Source: WTAW01 sp964540205
GTDB taxonomy: Bacteria > Acidobacteriota > Aminicenantia > Aminicenantales > Aminicenantaceae
Direction of reading: 5' to 3'
NCBI GenBank assembly: GCA_964540205.1
Contig: CAZIMJ010000331.1
Location: 1 to 28,674, forward strand
DNA: 28,674 nucleotides
Each line of letters starts with the position of its first letter. The stretch's first letter is position 1. The position numbers were made by a program, and so were the translations under genes. A model generated the notes under the pieces. The model made no database searches and was not told the origin of the DNA. It saw only the letters and a program-made list of their open reading frames with translations. Positions 22,438-28,674 of the stretch are shown piece by piece.

Positions 22438-22459
22438 GAATAATAGAATATTTGGAGTC

Positions 22460-25066
22460 ATGAAGAATAATTTTCTTGCTCTCGGTCTTGTGTTTTTCCT
22501 CTGTATTTCCCTGTCATTCGCTTTTCAAGAGAGAGAAAAGACTGTCGATGAATTCTTTTCGAACATCCAGTTGTCTGTCAGGCAAGGGGACATCCAGGCC
22601 TACTTGAGTTCTTATGCAGAGCATCTGCGGGAGAGGGAGAATAATCGCATTCTCGCGCTCTTTGATACATTTGAATTGGAAACTGTTTTTTTCCGCGTCG
22701 CTCATTCCCAAAAGACCGGCGCCGAAACTTTTCGGATTCATGTGCAAGTTCTCTTCCAGAGTTTCTATGCTGTAAAAATAGAGATATGGCGTTTGGATCT
22801 TATCAGAGACCGGGGCCATTGGCTCATTCAAGAAAAGAGTGTGCTCGGCGAAGAAAAAAACCTGTACAAAGTGAGCATCCCTTCGGAAAGAGTGGAGAGG
22901 GCCGACAGGGTCGAGATCGATCATGTGGATATCCACATGCAATTCAAGGATGCGCTTCTCTTCTATGACAATATCCCTCTCACGGAAACGGCCTTACTGG
23001 TTATCGGTGAAGGTCAAGTTAAGTTTTCTCCTTCTTCTCCGCGGGAAAAACATCAGCTGGAATTGATCTTCAAAAAAGATACTCTCCAGGATCATCTTGA
23101 GTATGTCTATGTGCGGTGCTCGGATGAATTTTTTAAGAGCAACATCAAGATCGTGAAGCAAGAAGCTCAAAATTCTGCAGTCTCCAGAAAAGACCTTAAC
23201 GAAGCCCACTCTTTGTTCCGAAGATTCCATTCGCGCTCATTCACGATTGAGAACTCCCTGACGGGTGGATTGCTTTCTTTCCTCCCTAAAGGAGAGGAGG
23301 CAGTTTTTGAAATCAAGGCAAAAGAGAGAGGGAACTTCACATACATCTATTCTCCTTTTGCCGAAGAGGAAGTGAATCTCTACCAATGGGAAAAAAATCG
23401 GATCATCAACCTGTACTCACCCACCCTGGAAGAGGAAAAAAAGCGTTTGTTTATCTCCTTTTCCCGGCTTTTTAAGATCAGCGACTACGAGATCGATATC
23501 CATTTTAATCCGAAAAACTCATACATCTCCGGAAAAGCTAAACTTACCGTCAAATCAAAAGTCGAATCTCTTGACGGCATAAAACTCAAACTCCACCCGA
23601 ATCTCGAAGTGTTGCGCATCTATGATGGGAAAAAACAGGAACTGTTCTATACCCGGGACAAACTGCGCAAATTCCTGTATGTCTATTTTTATAACATGCC
23701 CAGAGATGAAAAGACTCAGACCCTCGAGATTTTTTACAGGGGCAAGCTTGTTCCGGAGAAACAAGCAGAGGATGTCATCTCCTCTTATCAATACCAGGAT
23801 ACGATCATACTTAACCAACCCAAATACCAGACTCACCTGTATACGCGGTCCGCTTATTGGTACCCGGCACCGTCGGATGAAGAGTATTTCACGGCTCGCT
23901 TGAAGATCATCGTACCCCCTGGATTTACTTGTATTTCCAACGGCAAGCTGGTTGAAAGGTCTACTCTGGAGAGCCTTGAAGATGTCGAGGATCTGGAAAA
24001 AATTGGGTCCTCGGTATTTATTTTCGAAAATGAGAGTCCTCTCAAGTATCTTTCGTTCATCGTGGGAGAATTTAAAACAATGGATGAAGTGTCCTCACCG
24101 CTTCCCTTCCAGTATTTCCGAGGGACTGAGATTCATGGTTTTCGCTGGGATCTGTTTGGCGAATCGATAAAGATCTTTAATTTTTACCAGAAGATGTTTG
24201 GGGATTATCCGTTCGAAAAGTTCAGTATCGTGCATAGATTCTGGCCTCAAGGAGGGGGACACAGCCCCGCTTCATTCATCGTTCTTAACGAAAGGCCCAG
24301 AGTTGTCGGCCAACGTCGTTTCCAGCCCGAAGGCAGCCCTGTAAATCTCAGCCGGTGGAAGGAGTATTTTATCGCCCACGAGATCGCCCACCAGTGGTGG
24401 GGACAAGGCTTGAGTTGGGGCTCCTACCATGACCAATGGCTCAGCGAGGGATTGGCCCAGTTCGCTTCTGTCACCTATCTCAGAGAAAAATATGGAGAGG
24501 GAGCATACAGCCAGATCATGAAGAATTTCTCTTCCTGGACTAGGAAAAAATCCGAATGGGGAGCCATCATGATGGGCTCCCGCATTAGCTATAGTGATTT
24601 TGAGGCGTATCAGGCAATTGTCTACAACAAGGCCGCTCTGGTGTTGAATATGCTCAAAGATCTGCTGGGAGAGGATGTGTTTTTTCAGGCGCTGCGTGAA
24701 TTTTTCGACCGCTATAAATACAGCGCTCCCCGGTCGAAAGAATTCTTCAACACATTCGAGGAGATCTCTGGGATAGACTTGGACGTGTTTTTTAAAGGCT
24801 GGTTCGAATCCTATAGACTTCCGGATGTCAAAGTCACACATCTTGTGGAAAAAGCCGATTTAGGCTACCTGCTGAAGTTGAATGTGGTTCAGCTCAAAGG
24901 GACATTTGATTTTCCTCTCTGGATAGAGTGGAAAGAGAATGGCGATCGCGTCAGGAAAAATGTCAGGGTAAGCAGCGCTGTGTCAGAATTTGTTTTCGAA
25001 CGAGAAGAGAAACCGGAAAATATCAAAATAAATCCGGATAACTGGGTTCCTGGCAAGTTCCACTGA
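22460..25066 (+). CDS. exported M1-family metallopeptidase with long N-terminal extension
   Basis: This 868-aa protein has a signal peptide (MKNNFLALGLVFFLCISLSFA). Residues of about 25-330 form an extension I cannot assign. An M1-type beta domain starts near 345 (YEIDIHFNPKNSYISGKAKL), and the catalytic domain follows. The zinc site is H640-E641-x2-H644 with E663 (HEIAHQWWGQ...WLSEG), exactly the HEXXH-x18-E spacing, and Y722 (VYNKAA) matches the catalytic Tyr. The exopeptidase GXMEN motif is not conserved: the region reads GGGHS (598-602), without the Glu that holds a free N-terminus. It may therefore not be an ordinary aminopeptidase. GGAG lies only two bases before the ATG. It is preceded by the sigma-54 promoter. 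Confidence 0.85.
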   Translation: MKNNFLALGLVFFLCISLSFAFQEREKTVDEFFSNIQLSVRQGDIQAYLSSYAEHLRERENNRILALFDTFELETVFFRVAHSQKTGAETFRIHVQVLFQSFYAVKIEIWRLDLIRDRGHWLIQEKSVLGEEKNLYKVSIPSERVERADRVEIDHVDIHMQFKDALLFYDNIPLTETALLVIGEGQVKFSPSSPREKHQLELIFKKDTLQDHLEYVYVRCSDEFFKSNIKIVKQEAQNSAVSRKDLNEAHSLFRRFHSRSFTIENSLTGGLLSFLPKGEEAVFEIKAKERGNFTYIYSPFAEEEVNLYQWEKNRIINLYSPTLEEEKKRLFISFSRLFKISDYEIDIHFNPKNSYISGKAKLTVKSKVESLDGIKLKLHPNLEVLRIYDGKKQELFYTRDKLRKFLYVYFYNMPRDEKTQTLEIFYRGKLVPEKQAEDVISSYQYQDTIILNQPKYQTHLYTRSAYWYPAPSDEEYFTARLKIIVPPGFTCISNGKLVERSTLESLEDVEDLEKIGSSVFIFENESPLKYLSFIVGEFKTMDEVSSPLPFQYFRGTEIHGFRWDLFGESIKIFNFYQKMFGDYPFEKFSIVHRFWPQGGGHSPASFIVLNERPRVVGQRRFQPEGSPVNLSRWKEYFIAHEIAHQWWGQGLSWGSYHDQWLSEGLAQFASVTYLREKYGEGAYSQIMKNFSSWTRKKSEWGAIMMGSRISYSDFEAYQAIVYNKAALVLNMLKDLLGEDVFFQALREFFDRYKYSAPRSKEFFNTFEEISGIDLDVFFKGWFESYRLPDVKVTHLVEKADLGYLLKLNVVQLKGTFDFPLWIEWKENGDRVRKNVRVSSAVSEFVFEREEKPENIKINPDNWVPGKFH

Positions 25067-25070
25067 CATG

Positions 25071-26459
25071 TTAAGCGATGTGATCGACATCGATATCGAG
25101 CCGCTTGATCATCTCATTCAACGTGGTGGGTTTCACTCCTAGAAGGCTTGCTGCCTTTTTCTGAACGCCTTTTGATTTCTTGAGAGCATTGATGATTGCC
25201 CGTTTTTGATAGTCTTGGATCTGTCTTTTAAGGTTGAGATTATTGTTTGAGGAAGCAAATGTTGCCGTGTCTTTTTTATGGGATGGCATAAGAAAGCTCG
25301 GCAGGGTTTCCCGGGTGATGATCTTGGATTTTGTCAGGACGACCGATCTCTCAATGAGGTTTTCCAGTTCTCTGATGTTTCCTGGCCAGTCGTAATTATC
25401 CAGGATCTCTGTGACCTCATCGCTGATTCCCAGGATATCTTTGTTGTTCTCCTTGCTGTACATATCCAGGAAATGTTTGGTGAGGAGAGGAATATCTTCT
25501 TTGCGATGTCTGAGCGGGGGCAACTCGAGCTTGATGACATTCAATCTGTAGAAAAGATCCTCTCGGAACTTTTGGAGACCGATCAACTCTTCAAGGTCTG
25601 TGTTTGTAGCGGCAATGACACGAACGTCGACCCTTATAGTTTTTGTCCCTCCCAGTTTCATGAATTCTCTGTCCTGCATAACCCGGAGCATTTTGGCTTG
25701 CGTGTCCAGATTCAAGGAAGATATCTCATCAAAAAAAATGGTCCCTTTGTGAGCCGCTTCAAATAGTCCTTGTTTTTCATTGATAGCTCCTGTAAATGCC
25801 CCCTTGACGTGACCGAAAACTTGGCTTTCCAGAAGATCGGAGGGGAGGGATCCGCTGTTGACGATGATAAACGGAAAATCTGCCCGGTCGCTGTTGAGGT
25901 GGACAGCTCTTGCGACCAATTCCTTCCCTGTTCCACTTTCGCCCTGTATCAGGATCGTGCTCTTGGTGGGCGCAGATGCTTTAATGATATCGAAGATATC
26001 GTTCATCAGCTCGCTCTTGCCGATGATCTTCTCAAAACTAAACTTTATCTTCAGCTCATCCTTCAGACGCAGGTTTTCCTCCTGGAGCCTTCGGTGAGCA
26101 ATGGCTCGTTCCACAACCAGGAGTAATTCATCGTGTTTGAAAGGCTTTTGGATGTAGTCATAAGCCCCCGTCTTCATAGCAGAGATGGCTGACTCGATAG
26201 ATGCGTAGGCAGTAATGATGATCACAACGACATGCGGATCGATCTTTTTGAGCCTCTTTAATACCTCTATTCCATCCATCCCTGGCATGAGGAGGTCAAG
26301 AAGGATCAGGTCAACATTGAGAGAAGAGTGTTTATCAAGAGCTTCCTCTCCATTGGCGGAGACTTCAACAGCGTATCCTTCCGAGGTGAGAATGTCTTGG
26401 AGAACCTCATAAATAATGGGCTCATCGTCGATGATGTGAATGATTCCTTTTTTCTCCAT
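25071..26459 (-). CDS. NtrC-family sigma-54-dependent response regulator
   Basis: This 462-aa regulator has a receiver domain (about 5-120; D11, D12, phosphoacceptor D55, T83, K105), an AAA+ sigma-54 activation domain (about 144-370; Walker A GESGTGKE 173-180, the sigma-54 contact loop GAFTGA 220-225, Walker B IFFDE 241-245) and a Fis-type helix-turn-helix at the end (about 425-458, KKAASLLGVKPTTLNEMIKRLDI). It is complete and should be active. It follows the kinase gene by six bases, forming one operon, and its stop lies four bases from the stop of the M1 gene. A cognate sigma-54 promoter lies upstream of that gene. Confidence 0.95.
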   Translation of the reverse strand: MEKKGIIHIIDDEPIIYEVLQDILTSEGYAVEVSANGEEALDKHSSLNVDLILLDLLMPGMDGIEVLKRLKKIDPHVVVIIITAYASIESAISAMKTGAYDYIQKPFKHDELLLVVERAIAHRRLQEENLRLKDELKIKFSFEKIIGKSELMNDIFDIIKASAPTKSTILIQGESGTGKELVARAVHLNSDRADFPFIIVNSGSLPSDLLESQVFGHVKGAFTGAINEKQGLFEAAHKGTIFFDEISSLNLDTQAKMLRVMQDREFMKLGGTKTIRVDVRVIAATNTDLEELIGLQKFREDLFYRLNVIKLELPPLRHRKEDIPLLTKHFLDMYSKENNKDILGISDEVTEILDNYDWPGNIRELENLIERSVVLTKSKIITRETLPSFLMPSHKKDTATFASSNNNLNLKRQIQDYQKRAIINALKKSKGVQKKAASLLGVKPTTLNEMIKRLDIDVDHIA

Positions 26460-26465
26460 TGTCTT

Positions 26466-28674
26466 TTACCGAATACTCGATTCCTTACCTTTGGTTTTGT
26501 CTAGATCCATCGGGATGTAAATGCTGAATGTCGAGCCCCTTCCAGGTTCGCTGTCCACGGTGATCCGTCCTCCATGCTCTTGGATGATCGCATAACTGAT
26601 GGACAAGCCCAATCCCGTGCCCTTCCCGAGACCTTTTGTTGTGAAGAATGGGTCGAAGATATGAGGAAGGTGTTGGGCTTCAATTCCGGTTCCCGTGTCC
26701 GCGATCTTTATGACAGCCAGATTATCAAGCTGTGAAAGCTCGAGGCTCAGAGTCCCACCATTCGGCATCGCATCGATAGCGTTGAGGATGATGTTTATAA
26801 AAACTTGTTGCAGCCTTTCTTCCAGGGCCCAGATGGATTTGAGGGGTGAGAGGTTTGTCTCCAAGGTGATGTTTAAGTTTTTCAGCTTGTAGTCGATCAG
26901 AGATATGATGGACTGCAGACTCTCCTTCAGGTCTGTTTGGAAAAAAGTCGACTCAGCTGGGTTTCTAGCGAAATTCAGAAGGTTTTTGACGATCCGGGCT
27001 AATCTTTCGGTCTGGGTATCGATTTTTTCCAGTATTTTTGTATGAGGGGATGCGGACAGCTTTTTCTGCAGGATCTGGACGTAACTCGAGATTCCTGTCA
27101 GAGGAGTATTGATCTCATGGGCTACACCAGCTGAGAGCAGGCCTATAGAAGCGAGTTTTTCCGAAGTGAGGAGCTGTTGTTGGAGAGATATCTTTTCTGT
27201 GATGTCCTCAAAAACGATGATCGTTCCGTAGGGATTCATCTCGTTATCGAGAAGAGGAGTCTTGACGATATCAAAGATCTTTTTACCTCTAGATGGCATG
27301 TCCAGCGTGATTTCGCTCAACAGCCTGTAATCCTTATGCGTATCGGAGGGGAAAATGGCTGAATAGTTCTTCTCCCCGATAACATCCATCAATTTCTCTT
27401 CCATAACGCTCTCTTTCTTCATGGAAAAGATGTCTTCGAGGACACGGTTCCATCCGATGATTTTTCCATCTTCATCAAGAACAGCAACACCGACGGTGAG
27501 GCTTTCGATGATGTTTTGACTGTAGTCCTTGAGCCTCTCCAGCTCTAGAGCTCTTATGGTCGCCTGGTCATAGAGGTAGGCGTTCTCGAGAGCGAGGGCG
27601 ACGGGTGAAGAGATCGTTCGCAGCAGCTCCCAGTCCTCGGCGTTCAGGAAGGCGCCGTCTGTTTTTGTCCCCATCCCCAGGCATCCGATCAATTTGTCCT
27701 CCACTTTGAGAGGCATAAAATGGAAGAGGCCAAACACAGAAAACTCCCCGAATTTCTGCTGGAGATCTTTTCTGTCGGGAAATGAAAAAATCGACAGAAA
27801 TTCCTGTTCCTTCAGCTGCTCATAGAGCTCATTGTCGAACGAGATCTGGTTGAATATAGAGGAAGCATTCCCCCTCGATCTCAGGATGTAGAACGTATTC
27901 TCGGTGTCCAGAGGGAGCAGCAGCGCAATATATTCAAGAGACAGTGCGTTTGCGATGAGCTCAAGGATGGATTCAGACAGTTTCTGCAGGTTTCTTTCTC
28001 GACTGAGTTCCTGACTAATGGATAGCAGTGTTTTACGGTATTTGTAGCTTGTTCTGTAGATGATCCGGTCAAGGATGGATTGTATGAGGCTTTTTAATGG
28101 AGAGAACAGGGTTGCTCCGAGAATGATGGCCAGAATTCCGAGAATGAGAGCCCTCAATCTGTTCTCCGGGAGGATATCAGTTTGAGTGCTGACAAAGAAA
28201 TACAGGATGGCGATAACCACGTAGGAAAAGACAAGAGGAGCTGCCTTTTTGAGGACGAGCTCCAGGTTGACGAGCTTGTAGTTGGAGATGGAATAGGCCA
28301 GCGCAAGAGGAATGAGCGCCTGGAAAACAACGGTGAGTTCAGCAATCTTGGTGGGAACGGATCCGAGCAGGAAGGGGATGATGTAGAAAAATATGAACGG
28401 AATAATCGCGATTCCTATTCCATAAGAGATCCATTTGAGCTGTCTCTTGATAATGAGATTGGGAACCTGGCGTGTGTCCACGATCAGGAGAGTGAAAGCA
28501 AAGATCGAGAAAAAACCAAAATGGGCAAGCTCCAGTTTTTCGGTGGTTTGGTAAAAGTTAAGGATGAATGTCTCGCCCAGCCTAAAGATATCGGAAGCGT
28601 AGATGAAGATCTTCGCCAGCAAGAGTGCGAAGGCAGGAATGTAGAGAATGTAGATGGAGGAGAGCCTGTTTCTG
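26466..28674 (-). CDS. membrane histidine kinase with GAF and PAS domains (N-terminus cut by right edge)
   Basis: The frame is open to the right edge; a TTG at 28622 is internal because hydrophobic codons continue upstream (SSIYILYIPAFALLAKIF), so the start is outside the window. Counting from that TTG, about five membrane helices (to about 185) are followed by DRIIYRTSYKYRKTL, a GAF domain (about 205-350), a PAS domain (about 365-480), a HisKA dimerisation helix with phospho-acceptor H502 (GVAHEINTPLTGISS), and an HATPase domain with N box (FINIILNAIDAM), DTGTGIE and GKGTGLGLS. It is an NtrB/AtoS-like kinase pairing with the adjacent sigma-54 activator. The signal is unknown; the membrane part and GAF suggest a membrane-associated or small-molecule cue. 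Confidence 0.92.
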   Translation of the reverse strand, partial: RNRLSSIYILYIPAFALLLAKIFIYASDIFRLGETFILNFYQTTEKLELAHFGFFSIFAFTLLIVDTRQVPNLIIKRQLKWISYGIGIAIIPFIFFYIIPFLLGSVPTKIAELTVVFQALIPLALAYSISNYKLVNLELVLKKAAPLVFSYVVIAILYFFVSTQTDILPENRLRALILGILAIILGATLFSPLKSLIQSILDRIIYRTSYKYRKTLLSISQELSRERNLQKLSESILELIANALSLEYIALLLPLDTENTFYILRSRGNASSIFNQISFDNELYEQLKEQEFLSIFSFPDRKDLQQKFGEFSVFGLFHFMPLKVEDKLIGCLGMGTKTDGAFLNAEDWELLRTISSPVALALENAYLYDQATIRALELERLKDYSQNIIESLTVGVAVLDEDGKIIGWNRVLEDIFSMKKESVMEEKLMDVIGEKNYSAIFPSDTHKDYRLLSEITLDMPSRGKKIFDIVKTPLLDNEMNPYGTIIVFEDITEKISLQQQLLTSEKLASIGLLSAGVAHEINTPLTGISSYVQILQKKLSASPHTKILEKIDTQTERLARIVKNLLNFARNPAESTFFQTDLKESLQSIISLIDYKLKNLNITLETNLSPLKSIWALEERLQQVFINIILNAIDAMPNGGTLSLELSQLDNLAVIKIADTGTGIEAQHLPHIFDPFFTTKGLGKGTGLGLSISYAIIQEHGGRITVDSEPGRGSTFSIYIPMDLDKTKGKESSIR

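Larger units (their letters stand above)
22050..22459. other. 410-base intergenic region between speD and the M1 peptidase gene
   Basis: The region holds a weak GCGT/ACGC hairpin followed by CTTTTT (22069-22096; possibly the speD terminator), a perfect AAACAATTGTTT palindrome (22126-22137), a longer palindrome (22182-22200), a sigma-54 promoter (22272-22287), small 5-bp stem-loops ACTCG/CGAGT (22296-22313) and TGATC/GATCA (22334-22350), and a run of eight G (22383-22390). A TATAAT at 22419-22424 lacks a decent -35. The length and structure suggest regulated expression of the downstream peptidase. Confidence 0.5.

Noticed and set aside
24796..24810. GGTTCGAATCC, resembling a tRNA T-arm
   Set aside because: It lies in frame in the M1 peptidase (GWFESYR), with no acceptor or anticodon arms around it.
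1..28674. CRISPR array, rRNA, tRNA, insertion sequence transposase or phage genes
   Set aside because: I saw no regularly spaced repeats, RNA gene signatures, transposase or integrase motifs.

Overview
The window is about 28.7 kb of dense bacterial DNA of moderate GC, with compact operons, many start/stop overlaps and mixed ATG/TTG starts. It encodes 23 recognisable or supportable proteins plus a few tentative small ones. The lifestyle suggested is a heterotroph that takes up and breaks down peptides and amino-acid derivatives: isoaspartyl dipeptidase, gamma-glutamyltransferase, an M14-type deacylase, an exported M1 metallopeptidase, acyl-CoA dehydrogenase and a Na+/H+ antiporter. Signal peptides, a membrane-anchored PpiD/SurA-like chaperone and LPS-type glycosyltransferases point to a cell with two membranes. 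The overall style recalls Acidobacteriota/Aminicenantes-like bacteria, but no marker gene here proves this; it is an inference of low to moderate confidence.

Layout. (1) 1-2632, plus strand: the tail of a lysine-rich protein, then a GT4 glycosyltransferase and a GT87/DUF2029-type membrane mannosyltransferase-like protein. (2) 2707-5531: a 46-codon ORF converging on a minus-strand nhaC-iadA pair. (3) 5532-6063: a 530-base gene-free stretch holding a 203-base MITE-like element with imperfect terminal inverted repeats and internal hairpins, then a perfect 11-bp hairpin and a promoter-like site. (4) 6064-6822, plus: a divergent PlsC-like acyltransferase. (5) 6832-13349, minus: one tightly packed operon read in the order ispH, six-repeat S1 protein, HU/IHF, HIT, acyl-CoA dehydrogenase, PpiD/SurA-like foldase, with a good sigma-70 promoter at 13373-13401. 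(6) 13433-21480, minus: a long run read M50 protease, trpS, scpA, scpB, ggt, an exported alpha/beta protein (DUF6305-like), a TRAP-type DctM permease, a 48-aa two-helix membrane protein, and a membrane-anchored M14 aspartoacylase-like hydrolase. (7) 21565-22049, plus: speD with a clear promoter. (8) 22050-28674: a sigma-54 promoter with an upstream 19-bp palindrome, a large exported M1-family metallopeptidase, and, convergent with it, a two-component system made of a sigma-54 activator and a membrane histidine kinase cut by the right edge.

Two blocks deserve attention as possible systems. The first is ggt - DUF6305-like - DctM - 48-aa membrane protein - M14 hydrolase. It resembles an uptake-and-processing unit for gamma-glutamyl or N-acyl amino acids in which a TRAP large permease works without the usual DctP and DctQ partners. 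The second is a likely self-contained regulatory circuit: a sensor kinase and its sigma-54 activator lie next to, and convergent with, the M1 peptidase gene, whose upstream region carries an exact sigma-54 consensus and an enhancer-like palindrome centred about 106 bases before the predicted transcript start.
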